Shown one piece after another: positions 53,738 through 62,744 of a stretch of DNA of 64,000 nucleotides; positions within the stretch are counted from its first letter, which is position 1; each line of letters begins with the position of its first letter. The notes under the pieces were generated by a model. The model did no database searches and was not told where the DNA came from. It saw only the letters and a program-made list of their open reading frames with translations. A program made the position numbers and the translations under genes. The stretch covers positions 1-64,000 of the forward strand of contig CAYMTR010000001.1 of assembly GCA_964393405.1 (NCBI GenBank). The letters run 5' to 3'. The stretch is from CAYMTR01 sp964393405. GTDB lineage: Bacteria; Bacteroidota; Bacteroidia; Bacteroidales; Prolixibacteraceae.

Positions 53738-54037
53738 CTATTTACATGAGCAATTAACAATGCAATCAAGCATTTCTCCAATTAATAAGATTCGGGAATA
53801 ATAAAATATATTCTTGCCCTCTCTTTTCGAACACACAATTCCTTGGCTTTTAAGTATCCCTAAATGATGTGATGTAGTTGATTGTTCAACTTCTAAGAAG
53901 TCCTGAATTTGGCTTACAGTGTATTTTTCACCGTCTTTTAGTAGGTATAAAATTGAAATTCGTATAGGATGAGACATTGCCTTAAGAATTTCTGAAGCTT
54001 TGATCAATTGATCAGTAGTTAGTATAGTATCATTCAT
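53738..54037 (-). CDS. ArsR-family winged-helix regulator with C-terminal cysteines
   Basis: A 99-residue ArsR/SmtB-type repressor. The winged helix covers residues 15-80: MSHPIRISILYLLKD, VSQIQDFLEVEQSTTSHHLGILKSQGIV and the wing SKREGKNIFYYS. The usual ELCVCD metal motif of the recognition-preceding helix is absent, but the tail DCIVNCSCK has three cysteines that could bind a metal or sense redox state. Whether it senses metals is inferred. Its ATG is 12 bases from a TTTATTTAAATA motif that recurs in the long upstream spacer, a possible self-regulating site. It is followed by queD, 80 bases on. Confidence 0.85.
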   Translation of the reverse strand: MNDTILTTDQLIKASEILKAMSHPIRISILYLLKDGEKYTVSQIQDFLEVEQSTTSHHLGILKSQGIVCSKREGKNIFYYSRILLIGEMLDCIVNCSCK

Positions 54038-54358
54038 AATAAAAAGGGTTTATTTAAATAGTTTCAAAAATAACAAGATAATAATACTTACAAAAATACT
54101 TTTCAATTTCATTATTAACAATCAAACAAATTGTTCTTCACATTTTTAGGATATAATTAATTTTTCAAATAAGCTTAATTAAATATCTTTTGTTATAAAA
54201 TATGTTTATTTAAATACATATAGTACAGATTATTATAATCATAATCTAACAATATTCATGCTTTAACTCCCCTAAATATTAAGTTTAATTTTAAAATGAA
54301 TATATTTATATACTGAGTTCAATAATTATTTTATTTTTGATCCATTCAATTATAACTA
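54038..54358. other. AT-rich intergenic region with repeated motif and promoter box
   Basis: No gene is seen. The spacer is very AT-rich. It holds TTTATTTAAATA at 54049-54060 and again at 54205-54216, the second inside an imperfect palindrome TATGT(TT)ATTTAAATACATA. These could be binding sites of the divergent ArsR protein. A TATTTTTG box (54332-54339), 19 bases before the prenyltransferase ATG, is a good -7 element. Confidence 0.4.
54332..54339 (+). promoter_or_regulatory. -7 box of the polyprenyl synthetase gene
   Basis: TATTTTTG, 19 bases before the ATG at 54359. No clear -33 TTG. Confidence 0.5.
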
Positions 54359-55333
54359 ATGCAAGTTTTAGAACAGATAAAAACTCCTGTGTCAGAAGAA
54401 TTAAAGAAGTTTGAAGACTTCTTTAGAAATACTCTGCAAACAGAAACTCCGCTTCTTAATATCATTGTTAATTATATAATCCGCTCAAAAGGTAAGCAGA
54501 TAAGACCTCTACTGGTATTTTTATCTGCTAAAATGCATGGAGAAATTAATCGAAGAACATATCTCGCTGCTTCAACTGTTGAGATTCTTCACTCAGCATC
54601 ACTTGTTCATGATGATGTTGTTGATGAATCATACGAAAGAAGAGGAATGTTTTCAATCAATGCTATCTGGAAGAATAAAATTTCTGTTTTAACAGGTGAC
54701 TATCTTTTTGCCAAGGGTTTATTAATTGCTACTCACGAAAAGGAGTATGAAATGTTAGAAATCATTTCTACTGCTGTGAAAGAAATGGCTGAAGGAGAGA
54801 TTTTGCAATTTCAGAAAAGCAGAAAATTAGATATTGATGAACAAACTTATTTTGAACTTATCCGGAAAAAAACAGCAGCTTTGATTGGAATAAGTATGGC
54901 TATCGGGATTTATTCTGTTAACAGCGATACTGAAACCATGAAAAAGATGAAAGAGATTGGTATTCTTGCCGGGCTAGCATTTCAAATCAGGGATGATATT
55001 TTTGATTATCAGGAAAAGGGCATTATTGGAAAGCCAATAGGAAACGATATAAAAGAAAAGAAAATTACTCTTCCTTTAATTCATGTATTAAATAATTCAT
55101 CGTTCTTGGAAAAACAAAAAATATTAAACATAGTAAGAAGGAAAAATAACCATAAGGATAAAGTCAGTGAACTAATTTCACTTGTCCGCGAGAAAGGTGG
55201 AATTGATTATGCTACTGAGAAAATGAATTTTTTCTGCGAAGAAGCTATAAAAAAGTTAAATGAATTTCCTCAAAACGAAGCACGCGATTCCCTAGCTAAT
55301 TTGATTAGATATATAGTGACTAGAAAAAAATAA
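54359..55333 (+). CDS. ispB: Trans-isoprenyl (polyprenyl) diphosphate synthase, long-chain type
   Basis: A 324-residue enzyme that lengthens allylic diphosphates with isopentenyl diphosphate. The two aspartate-rich motifs are D85-D86-V-V-D89 (in LVHDDVVDES) and D212-D213-I-F-D216 (in IRDDIFDY). The Ser-x-x-Leu-Val residues just before the first motif, and the sequence overall, look like octaprenyl/heptaprenyl diphosphate synthases, which make the side chain of menaquinone. The chain length is not certain from sequence. A second, different prenyl synthase lies at 62.8-63.8 kb, probably the shorter-chain enzyme. It has its own promoter and terminator. Confidence 0.88.
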   Translation: MQVLEQIKTPVSEELKKFEDFFRNTLQTETPLLNIIVNYIIRSKGKQIRPLLVFLSAKMHGEINRRTYLAASTVEILHSASLVHDDVVDESYERRGMFSINAIWKNKISVLTGDYLFAKGLLIATHEKEYEMLEIISTAVKEMAEGEILQFQKSRKLDIDEQTYFELIRKKTAALIGISMAIGIYSVNSDTETMKKMKEIGILAGLAFQIRDDIFDYQEKGIIGKPIGNDIKEKKITLPLIHVLNNSSFLEKQKILNIVRRKNNHKDKVSELISLVREKGGIDYATEKMNFFCEEAIKKLNEFPQNEARDSLANLIRYIVTRKK

Positions 55334-55361
55334 GAGCAATCCAAAAGGGATTGCTCTTTTT
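55332..55361 (+). terminator. Intrinsic terminator of the long-chain prenyl synthase gene
   Basis: AAGAGCAATCC (55332-55342) pairs with GGATTGCTCTT across an AAAAG loop, then a T tract. It overlaps the end of the stop codon. Confidence 0.88.
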
Positions 55362-55399
55362 AAATAGCCATGAAAACACAAACTTTATCGTAAGATAAA

Positions 55400-55963
55400 T
55401 TAAATTGTCATTATTTCAACATGTTTCTTATCTACTAAGCTGTCTACTTTTCGAGAAAACTCATCTGTCATTTTTTGTACTTTTTCAACACTTGCCTTTT
55501 CAACATCCTCTGCAAGTCCATCTTTCAGGAGCTTTTTAAACTGATCGTTAGCATCCTTCCTTGCATTTCTTATGCTTACCTTGGCAGCTTCACCTTCCCT
55601 GTTAACATCTTTCGAAAGAGCTTTTCTTCTTTCTTCAGTTAAAGGCGGGATAAAAATACGTATAATTTCTCCATTATTATCAGGATTGAAGCCTAAATTT
55701 GCATTTAAAATCGATTTTTCTATCGGCGCTATCATTTGCTTCTCCCAAGGCTGAACAACAATAGTCTTAGCGTCAGGAGTAGTTATGCTTGAAATTTTAC
55801 TAATCTGAGTTATCGACCCATAATAATCAACAGTAACACTGTCAAGCATTCTTGTCGATGCTTTCCCGGCCCTGATATGTACTAACTCTTTTTCTAAATG
55901 ATCAATGGCTGACTGCATACTGTCCTTTGTCATTTCCAAAAGTATATTCACCTCTTCGTTCAT
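55400..55963 (-). CDS. frr: Ribosome recycling factor
   Basis: A 187-residue factor that splits the post-termination ribosome together with EF-G. The helical domain has EKELVHIRAGKAS near the front, and RIFIPPLTEERRKAL with VSIRNARKDAN in the second half. The ATG at 55963 was chosen over an upstream one at 56017, as it gives the usual length of about 185 and the upstream 18 residues are hydrophobic and unlike the family. A TAATTTTG box lies 27 bases upstream of this start, inside the rejected extension, which supports the choice. Confidence 0.95.
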   Translation of the reverse strand: MNEEVNILLEMTKDSMQSAIDHLEKELVHIRAGKASTRMLDSVTVDYYGSITQISKISSITTPDAKTIVVQPWEKQMIAPIEKSILNANLGFNPDNNGEIIRIFIPPLTEERRKALSKDVNREGEAAKVSIRNARKDANDQFKKLLKDGLAEDVEKASVEKVQKMTDEFSRKVDSLVDKKHVEIMTI

Positions 55964-55990
55964 ATAATATAAAATTTTATAGATGACTAA

Positions 55991-55998
55991 CAAAATTA
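55991..55998 (-). promoter_or_regulatory. -7 box of frr
   Basis: TAATTTTG on the minus strand, 27 bases before the ATG at 55963. It lies downstream of the alternative ATG at 56017, so it decides the start. Confidence 0.5.
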
Positions 55999-56109
55999 GA
56001 AAATTTTCCAAAAGCACGAAACTTAGCCCAAATTTTTGTTAGTTTGTTTAAGCATCTTGGAAATAAAAAATATTTTTACAAAAGGAAAGAAATTTAAACT
56101 AAATCCGTT

Positions 56110-57054
56110 TTGAAGAACTATTTTAACAATTTACATCCGGCGAACAAAATTGTGGTAACAACTTTTGTTGTTCTGCTTTCTCTACTGATTACAATGATTA
56201 TTGCTGTAATTATCGCTCTGCCTATTTTTGGTTTTAAAGATATTGCCACTATTGCAAATTCTCAAAACTTAAGTGATAACAATATCTCATTCCTCAAATT
56301 CTTACAAATATTTCAATCTATCGGACTTTTCGTTATCCCTTCTTTTCTACTTGCATATCTTTTTGGATCAGATATTTCAAGATATTTAAAATTAGATGTA
56401 GTTCCCTACCCACAAGGAATTATTATTGCTATTTCGATAATAATTGTCTCTAGTCCCTTTATAAATATACTTGGCGAGATAAACTCAAAAATGACACTCC
56501 CTGAATACATGTCAGGAATAGAAAGATGGATGAGAGAAAGTGAAGATTCTGCCAATCAAATAACAGAACTATTTTTAAAATCTTCAACTTTTTCAGGATT
56601 ATTGGTGAACATTCTAATGATTGCGATTATTCCCGCCATTGGTGAAGAGTTTCTTTTTAGAGGGATAATACAACGTATTTTTGGTGAGTGGACAAAAAAT
56701 TATCATTTGGGAATCTGGATTTCTGCAATTTTATTCAGTGCACTACACCTTCAGTTTTATGGATTTATCCCTAGGATAATTCTAGGTGCTTGTTTTGGCT
56801 ATCTTCTTGCTTGGAGTGGAAATTTATGGTTTCCCGTAATTGCTCATTTTATTAATAATATTGTTGCAGTCTTTGCTTATCATTTTTATAACAAAGGAAT
56901 AATTGACATCGATCCAGACAAATTAGGAACTGAAACCGGATACCAATACATTGCAATAATCAGCTTTGTTCTTATGGTATTCCTATTTTGGTCATTTCAC
57001 AAAGTAGATAAAAATCTGAGACAAAAATACTACCAGTCTAATTTAAAAGTTTAA
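56110..57054 (+). CDS. CPBP-family intramembrane metalloprotease
   Basis: A 314-residue membrane protein with about eight hydrophobic segments. The CPBP (type II CAAX prenyl protease/bacteriocin-processing) motifs are seen: E179-E180 in GEEFLFRGIIQRI, HLQFYGFIPRIILG and HFINN, carrying the glutamates and histidines of the metal site. The first usable start is a TTG at 56110, giving a short soluble N-terminus; no ATG stands before the first helix. Roles of these bacterial homologues range from peptide maturation to immunity to self-made bacteriocins; none is implied here. The end overlaps the convergent gene by 12 bases. Confidence 0.88.
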   Translation: MKNYFNNLHPANKIVVTTFVVLLSLLITMIIAVIIALPIFGFKDIATIANSQNLSDNNISFLKFLQIFQSIGLFVIPSFLLAYLFGSDISRYLKLDVVPYPQGIIIAISIIIVSSPFINILGEINSKMTLPEYMSGIERWMRESEDSANQITELFLKSSTFSGLLVNILMIAIIPAIGEEFLFRGIIQRIFGEWTKNYHLGIWISAILFSALHLQFYGFIPRIILGACFGYLLAWSGNLWFPVIAHFINNIVAVFAYHFYNKGIIDIDPDKLGTETGYQYIAIISFVLMVFLFWSFHKVDKNLRQKYYQSNLKV

Positions 57055-57957
57055 AATAGCTTGAACCGGAGAATGTAATGTGCGTTCTTCCTTATGTTTT
57101 TTAATAATTACTTTCCTTGGTTCTATTGGATTCACAGTCTTCTCAGCAAAATTTTGCATGATTAGCTGAGGTTGCATAATTTCAAGAACAGAATCAACTT
57201 CGACCTTAGTGTCCTCTTTCTTTTGTCGCTCTTGCTTTTCCAATAACTCTTGTTGTTTTATCTTCTTTAGCTCTTTCTTCCTCCATACATAAACCAGACC
57301 ATATTCTGAAGCCTTATCCCTCTTATCTTCTTCTGAATAATTTTCAAAAAATTTCTCGATTTCATTCCATAGTGTAACAATCAAACCATCGGCCTCTTTT
57401 CGTAACATATTTACTGTTGCTGCCAAACGGTTTGTATTAGCTACTAATATATTTTGAAACCGATATGCATCAATAAATTTCTCGTAATTAACTTTTACAA
57501 GTGCAATTGAAGGATTGTAAATGGGATTTCCTCCTTTAATTATTCTTTTTTGTTCTCCTTCAATCAATATTTTGCCCCATTCCACAAGATTTTTGTCAGA
57601 AGAAAGGGGTGGTAAATTATTTTTATACGTGGAAAGTGAATATAATTCCCTGATTTCACTTTTCATTTCACCCCTTTGAATTGAAAAAGTGAGAACCTGA
57701 ATAAAGTGAGAAATATAAAGTTTAGCCTTTTTACTGATTTCTAAGTAATCTTTATTTTTTTCAAACTGCTGCTTCCTAGTAGCCTCAAGATTTATAATTG
57801 CATTATTAAACTTGGGAAGTATTTCCTGTATTTTAGTTAAAGTATCTTCTGAAAAAGCATTTTCTGCCGAAATATCCTCAGTAACAACTTTACTGAAAGC
57901 TGTTTCCAACGCACGTAATCGTGCTTTATCTGTGTTAGGTAGTCTACGGTAAGGCAT
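57043..57957 (-). CDS. Conserved-looking cytoplasmic protein of unknown function
   Basis: A 304-residue protein with no signal peptide, mainly helical, beginning MPYRRLPNTDKARLRALETA. It has charged coiled-coil-prone stretches (RKKELKKIKQQELLEKQERQKKE near residue 230). The centre has PIYNPSIALVKVNYEKF. I do not recognise a family. The 3' end overlaps the CPBP gene by 12 bases. A 200-base spacer with a terminator-like hairpin separates it from the neighbour upstream, so it is likely monocistronic. Confidence 0.55.
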   Translation of the reverse strand: MPYRRLPNTDKARLRALETAFSKVVTEDISAENAFSEDTLTKIQEILPKFNNAIINLEATRKQQFEKNKDYLEISKKAKLYISHFIQVLTFSIQRGEMKSEIRELYSLSTYKNNLPPLSSDKNLVEWGKILIEGEQKRIIKGGNPIYNPSIALVKVNYEKFIDAYRFQNILVANTNRLAATVNMLRKEADGLIVTLWNEIEKFFENYSEEDKRDKASEYGLVYVWRKKELKKIKQQELLEKQERQKKEDTKVEVDSVLEIMQPQLIMQNFAEKTVNPIEPRKVIIKKHKEERTLHSPVQAILNF

Positions 57958-58078
57958 CGTAAAATTTTATATACGAAATTACCTTAAAAAGACTTTTTTA
58001 TTACTATTCGTACTATCAACTTTTAAACTAATTATCAACAATAAAGTGAATCTTTCTGTTTATGTATTTACCAAATTC

Positions 58079-58123
58079 CTTAAAATAAAAAACCCTGTCA
58101 ATTTCTTTATTATTGACAGGGTT
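58079..58123 (-). terminator. Intrinsic terminator after the secreted 200-residue protein gene
   Basis: AACCCTGTCAAT (58091-58102) pairs perfectly with ATTGACAGGGTT (58112-58123) around a 9-base loop. The T tract follows on the minus strand. Confidence 0.85.
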
Positions 58124-58157
58124 GACCATTTGATCAATCTCTATGCTATTCATATCT

Positions 58158-58760
58158 CTATTTGTTAAAGGTGTAACTATACGATTTTTCTCCATTAGAA
58201 ATACTTATAGCATAATCACCCTTAGCAAGTTTTCTGATATCAAATCCTGCACTAATGCTGAAATCTTTTCCCAACGATTTATTATAAATAATTCCGTCTT
58301 CGTTTTTCAATGAAACCTTTACATCCTTTAATGCATGGTTAAGAAATGATATCTTTATTACTCCATTCTGAACAGTAAAATAAGGCTTTACATCTAGAGT
58401 GTCTTTGTTTACAAAATTGTTGTCCAAAACACTAAAATATCTGCTTGAAGATCCATTCTCATCTTTTACAATGATTTTATAGTCACCATCTTTCAGATTT
58501 CTAAACCCAAACATCTTTGAGTAATTTTTACCTTCAGCAATTTCTTCTTTATACAATACTACATCGCCCAAGGCATTCTCAATCGTTAGCTCTCCACTTG
58601 CTAGTAATTCCTTTTCTAATGAAATCACAGCATTCTCAGCAGAAAAAGGTACAAATTTTATAACAGGTGCCTGATTAGCCGAAACTTTTAATACAATCAC
58701 CATAACCAAAATTACAGCTACTGTAACCTTTGTTGCTAAATAAAATAATTTTGTTTTCAT
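58158..58760 (-). CDS. Secreted beta-rich protein of unknown function
   Basis: A 200-residue protein with an N-terminal signal or membrane anchor (about residues 10-28). The mature part is beta-rich and looks like two related halves: GELTIENALGDVVLYKEEIAEGKNYSKMFGF...GDYKIIVKDENG and VKVSLKNEDGIIYNKSLGKDF...GDYAISISNGEKSY. Each half resembles the beta-strand pattern of T9SS-type sorting or DUF3244-like domains (L-x-x-G-x-Y-x-I-x-V), but the second lacks the basic tail of a true sorting domain. Likely periplasmic or surface. Terminator downstream. Confidence 0.6.
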   Translation of the reverse strand: MKTKLFYLATKVTVAVILVMVIVLKVSANQAPVIKFVPFSAENAVISLEKELLASGELTIENALGDVVLYKEEIAEGKNYSKMFGFRNLKDGDYKIIVKDENGSSSRYFSVLDNNFVNKDTLDVKPYFTVQNGVIKISFLNHALKDVKVSLKNEDGIIYNKSLGKDFSISAGFDIRKLAKGDYAISISNGEKSYSYTFNK

Positions 58761-58874
58761 TTTCTTTGTTTTTCGTTAAACTTAAATAACGATACAAATA
58801 TAACATGTTTTACAGCATGATGTTGAATAACATGTTTTATCTAATCGTTAAATTCAAAATGTTAATATTAAATT

Positions 58875-58885
58875 AAAGGAGGTGA
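58875..58885 (+). other. Isolated Shine-Dalgarno-like sequence in an intergenic region
   Basis: AAAGGAGGTGA, an 11-base perfect complement of the usual 16S rRNA 3' tail, 150 bases before comB. No start codon stands at the right distance; the nearest TTG opens a 12-codon frame. The rest of the 276-base spacer (58761-59036) holds a small dyad TTGGAA-ATA-TTCCAA at 58914-58928 and no gene. Confidence 0.4.
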
Positions 58886-59036
58886 CAATTATAACCCTTG
58901 AATACAGGGTGTTTTGGAAATATTCCAAGGCGCTAACAAATATAATGCCACATACTTTAATTAATTATTAAGTCATTGTTACTTTTATATAAATAGATTA
59001 GGTTTGACATGAATAAATTTATCATTCTTAACTCTG

Positions 59037-59732
59037 ATGATCATAAATAAGTTATTTCTGATAGAGGGTTCGCTAAAAGCTAAAGGCCTGACTGTCATAA
59101 TCGATGTTTTTAGAGCATTCTCTACTGCCTGCTACTTATTCAATAATGGAGCTGAAAGAATAATTACTGTTGCAACAGTAGAAGAGGCTTTAAAATTGAA
59201 AGAGAAGAACCCTGAATACATCCTTATAGGTGAAAAACACGAGAAGAAGTGCCCTGGTTTTGATTTTGGTAACTCACCTACTCATATTCTTAATCATGAT
59301 TTCTCAGGAAAAACAATTGTCCACAGAACAAGTTCAGGCACTCAAGGAATCTCTAATGCTAAAAACGCTTCTGAAATATTAACTGGAAGTTTTGTAAATG
59401 CTGAAGCTGTTGCCCGATATATAAAGAATTCAAACCCGGAAATTGTCTCTCTCGTTAGCATGGGTTATGAAGGTTTGAGAAATACTCAGGAAGATGATTT
59501 TTGCGCAACTTACATCGAAAACGAGATAAATAGTATCCAAACAGATTTTAAAAAAATGGTCGAAGTTCTTATATCCGGCGATGGAGCAAGATTATTAGAC
59601 CCAAAAAATCATTTACATTCTCCATCTTCAGATTTTAATCTATGTCTCGACCTTAACCGATTCAATTTTATCTTAAGGATAAACACTGACAGTTCAGGTT
59701 ATAATGTCCTTGAAAAGATTGATATCTTTTAA
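59037..59732 (+). CDS. comB: 2-phosphosulfolactate phosphatase family protein
   Basis: A 231-residue protein of the ComB family, named after the phosphatase of methanogen coenzyme M synthesis. Typical segments are TVIIDVFRAFSTACYLFNNGA near the start, GEKHEKKCPGFDFGNSPTHI near residue 70 and HRTSSGTQGISNA near 98. Homologues are widespread in bacteria that make no coenzyme M, where they may handle sulfolactate or related phosphorylated acids. No other coenzyme M or sulfonate gene is present, so the true substrate is open. It is 76 bases upstream of the PatB-like gene on the same strand. Confidence 0.85.
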   Translation: MIINKLFLIEGSLKAKGLTVIIDVFRAFSTACYLFNNGAERIITVATVEEALKLKEKNPEYILIGEKHEKKCPGFDFGNSPTHILNHDFSGKTIVHRTSSGTQGISNAKNASEILTGSFVNAEAVARYIKNSNPEIVSLVSMGYEGLRNTQEDDFCATYIENEINSIQTDFKKMVEVLISGDGARLLDPKNHLHSPSSDFNLCLDLNRFNFILRINTDSSGYNVLEKIDIF

Positions 59733-59808
59733 AATATTTGCATATTTGACACTAACACGTTAACAGATAATATAAACTAAAAATAAATCCTAATCCTTTT
59801 CCTCGATT

Positions 59809-60981
59809 ATGAAATACAACTTTGATGAAATAATAGACCGCCGAAATACTAATTGTGAGAAGTATGACGACCTCCTTCAAATATTCGGAAAGAATGATCT
59901 TATCCCCATGTGGGTGGCCGATACTGATTTCCGTACTCCCGATTTTATTGTCGATGCCGTTAAACAAAGAGCAGAACACGAAATTTATGGCTACCCGCTT
60001 ATCCCAGAATCCTTTTTTTCATCGATTCAGAAATGGCTATTTAATAAATACAACTGGAAAGTTGAAAAAGAATGGATCGTCTTTAGCCCTAATGTAGTAA
60101 TCGGTCTTGCATCAGTTGTTCTGTCCATGACAAAACCCGGAGACAAAATTATAGTTCAGCCTCCTGTTTATTTTCCATTTTTCCATGTTGTTAGCGGAAA
60201 CGATAGAATAGTTGTAGAAAATCAGCTTAAATACGTAAACAATCATTACGAATTTGATTTTGATGATCTTAAAAGCAAAATTGATGAAAATACTAAAATG
60301 CTTATTCTCTGCAGTCCTCACAACCCAGGTGGAAGAGTTTGGACGAAAGAAGAATTGACAGAATTAGGTATAATATGTATGAAGAATAATATTATCCTTG
60401 TTTCTGATGAGATTCATTCTGATCTTGTTTTATTCGATAACATCCATTCCCCCGTTGCATCTATTTCGGATGAAATGCAGCAAAATTGCATAACTTCAAT
60501 GTCGGCAAGTAAAACATTCAACATGGCCGGCCTATGCTCGTCTTTTGTTATCATACCAAATAATTATCTGCGCTCAAAATTCAATCAATTTATGCATGCG
60601 ACCCACATATCAATGGGTAACTTTTTCGGACTTACAGCTACTGAAGCAGCTTACTCCAACGGACATGACTGGCTAAGACAGCTACTCGAATATCTTGAAG
60701 GAAACTTTAACATCATTGATAGCTTCTTTAATGAAAATTTTTCATGTATTAAAGTAATGAAGCCAGAAGCGTCGTTCCTCGTTTGGATTGACATGTCGGG
60801 ACTAGGAATTCCTGTGAAAGATGCTTTTAAACGCCTTGTAGATGCTGGATTAGGATTAAGTCCAGGATATATTTTTGGTTCAGGAGGAGATAATTTTGTT
60901 AGACTTAATATGGGATGCCCCCGAAGTGTCTTATTAGAAGGCCTTGACTTATTTAAAAAAGCATTTAAAGATTTTAAGTAA
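59809..60981 (+). CDS. patB: PLP-dependent PatB/MalY-type aminotransferase (putative cystathionine beta-lyase)
   Basis: A 390-residue fold type I PLP enzyme. The PLP lysine is K235 in SASKTFNMAGL. MWVADTDFRTPDF at the start, the PLP-binding segment SPHNPGGRVWT and the VSDEIHSDLV aspartate are the marks of the MalY/PatB C-S lyase group. Such enzymes cleave cystathionine or cysteine conjugates. Substrate not certain. The final 8 bases overlap atpC on the other strand. Confidence 0.88.
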   Translation: MKYNFDEIIDRRNTNCEKYDDLLQIFGKNDLIPMWVADTDFRTPDFIVDAVKQRAEHEIYGYPLIPESFFSSIQKWLFNKYNWKVEKEWIVFSPNVVIGLASVVLSMTKPGDKIIVQPPVYFPFFHVVSGNDRIVVENQLKYVNNHYEFDFDDLKSKIDENTKMLILCSPHNPGGRVWTKEELTELGIICMKNNIILVSDEIHSDLVLFDNIHSPVASISDEMQQNCITSMSASKTFNMAGLCSSFVIIPNNYLRSKFNQFMHATHISMGNFFGLTATEAAYSNGHDWLRQLLEYLEGNFNIIDSFFNENFSCIKVMKPEASFLVWIDMSGLGIPVKDAFKRLVDAGLGLSPGYIFGSGGDNFVRLNMGCPRSVLLEGLDLFKKAFKDFK

Positions 60982-61219
60982 CCTGATCGGCAAGTATAAA
61001 TACTTTATTTTTCTTGCATTCGACAATACCCCCTGAAATCATGAATTTATGTTCATTCTTTTCGGTATCAATTATCCTGACTAGGCCTTCTGTTAACGAT
61101 GAAATTATGGGGGCATGATTCTTTAATATTTCAAATGAACCCTTGTGTCCGGGAAGTTGTACAAGCAAAATTTCCTCGGAAAACAATACTTTATCAGGTG
61201 TTATTAATTCAAGCAACAT
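60974..61219 (-). CDS. atpC: ATP synthase epsilon subunit (short form)
   Basis: An 81-residue epsilon subunit of F1. It has only the N-terminal beta-sandwich: LLELITPDKVLFSEEILLVQLPGHKGSFEILKNHAP with the GxFxILxxHAP signature. The C-terminal helical hairpin that blocks rotation in E. coli is absent, as in other Bacteroidota, so self-inhibition by that arm is not expected. It lies 9 bases after atpD in one operon; the other F1Fo genes are not in this window. Confidence 0.93.
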   Translation of the reverse strand: MLLELITPDKVLFSEEILLVQLPGHKGSFEILKNHAPIISSLTEGLVRIIDTEKNEHKFMISGGIVECKKNKVFILADQVT

Positions 61220-61228
61220 TTCAGCTAT

Positions 61229-62725
61229 CTAATTATTTTGTATGGTCTTACCCTTCTCTATGGCTTGCTCAATTGTACCGACAAAATTGAACGCTGCTTC
61301 CGGATATTGATCAACCTCTCCATCCATAATCATATTAAAACCTTTGATGGTATCTTGTATTGATACAAAGGCCCCTTTGATTCCTGTAAATTGCTCAGCA
61401 ACAAAGAAAGGTTGCGAAAGAAATCTTTGTGCTCTTCTGGCTCTGTGCACTACTAGCCTATCGGCCTCAGAAAGTTCATCCATACCAAGAATCGCAATTA
61501 TATCTTGTAACTCCCTATACCTTTGAAGCAGTTGTTTTAACCTCTGAGCACAGTTATAATGTTCATCTCCAACAATTTCAGGAGTCAGTATTCGGGAACT
61601 TGAATCAAGCGGGTCTACTGCAGGATACAAACCTAATTCTGAAATCTTCCTGCTCAATACAGTTGTCGCATCAAGGTGAGCAAAAGTAGTCGCAGGAGCA
61701 GGATCTGTTAGGTCGTCAGCAGGCACATAAACTGCCTGAACAGAAGTAATTGAACCATGCTTCGTCGAAGTAATTCTTTCCTGAAGAATACCCATTTCAG
61801 TTGCAAGTGTTGGTTGATAACCAACAGCCGAAGGCATACGTCCTAATAAAGCAGAAACTTCAGAGCCTGCCTGAGTAAATCTAAAAACATTATCAATAAA
61901 CAATAAAATATCTTTACCTCCAGAATCATCATTCCCGTCCCTTAAGCTTTCAGCAACAGCTAGCCCAGAAAGAGCAACCCTTGCTCTTGCTCCCGGTGGT
62001 TCGTTCATCTGTCCGAAAACTAATACAAGTTTAGATTTCTCAAGCTTTTCGTGATCAACTTTTGAAAGGTCCCATCCCCCTTTTTTCATGTCTTCACGAA
62101 ATTCATCTCCATAATCAACAATCTTGGCTTCAATCATTTCCCGAAGAAGGTCGTTCCCTTCACGTGTTCTTTCTCCAACGCCTGCAAATACAGACAACCC
62201 TGAATGTGCAATGGCGATATTGTTTATCAATTCTTGAATAATCACTGTTTTTCCAACACCGGCACCTCCAAAAAGTCCAATTTTTCCTCCTTTTGCATAA
62301 GGCTCGATAAGGTCTATTACTTTAATTCCAGTATGCAGTACTTCAGTGTTTCTTGCCAATTCAGCGTAAATAGGTGGCTCTCTGTGAATACTTACACGTT
62401 CACCTTGATTTACAGGCCCCAATCCATCAACTGGATTACCTGTTACATTAAGAAGTCTGCCCAACACTTTTTCTCCTTCAGGCATCCTGATCGGACTCCC
62501 TGTTGCGGTTACTTCAACTCCCCGACTCAATCCATCGGTAGAATCCATAGCAATTGCACGTACTGTTTTCTCTCCAATATGTTGCTGACATTCTAAAACT
62601 AAGGGATAACCTGAAGGTCGCTCTATCTCAAGGGCATCATATATCTCGGGTAACGATGTCTCATTTTCAAATACAACATCAACTACCGGTCCTATCACCT
62701 GTAATACTTTACCTTTTACTCCCAT
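61229..62725 (-). CDS. atpD: ATP synthase beta subunit
   Basis: The 498-residue catalytic subunit of F1. Walker A GGAGVGKTV near residue 160, the catalytic glutamate segment GVGERTREGNDL, Walker B LLFIDNVFRF, and the conserved PSAVGYQPTLATEMG. The C-terminal DELSEADRLVVHRARR resembles the DELSEED switch region. It is followed by atpC, the usual Bacteroidota arrangement with atpDC apart from the main ATP synthase cluster. It has a very good -33/-7 promoter upstream. Confidence 0.97.
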   Translation of the reverse strand: MGVKGKVLQVIGPVVDVVFENETSLPEIYDALEIERPSGYPLVLECQQHIGEKTVRAIAMDSTDGLSRGVEVTATGSPIRMPEGEKVLGRLLNVTGNPVDGLGPVNQGERVSIHREPPIYAELARNTEVLHTGIKVIDLIEPYAKGGKIGLFGGAGVGKTVIIQELINNIAIAHSGLSVFAGVGERTREGNDLLREMIEAKIVDYGDEFREDMKKGGWDLSKVDHEKLEKSKLVLVFGQMNEPPGARARVALSGLAVAESLRDGNDDSGGKDILLFIDNVFRFTQAGSEVSALLGRMPSAVGYQPTLATEMGILQERITSTKHGSITSVQAVYVPADDLTDPAPATTFAHLDATTVLSRKISELGLYPAVDPLDSSSRILTPEIVGDEHYNCAQRLKQLLQRYRELQDIIAILGMDELSEADRLVVHRARRAQRFLSQPFFVAEQFTGIKGAFVSIQDTIKGFNMIMDGEVDQYPEAAFNFVGTIEQAIEKGKTIQNN

Positions 62726-62744
62726 TTCTCCGGATTTATTATTT

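Noticed and set aside
55964..56017. N-terminal extension of ribosome recycling factor to the ATG at 56017
   Set aside because: Hydrophobic and unlike the family; a -7 promoter box lies inside it; the ATG at 55963 gives normal length.
58875..58885. Fragment of an inverted 16S rRNA gene
   Set aside because: Likeness to the complement of the 16S tail stops after 11 bases on both sides.
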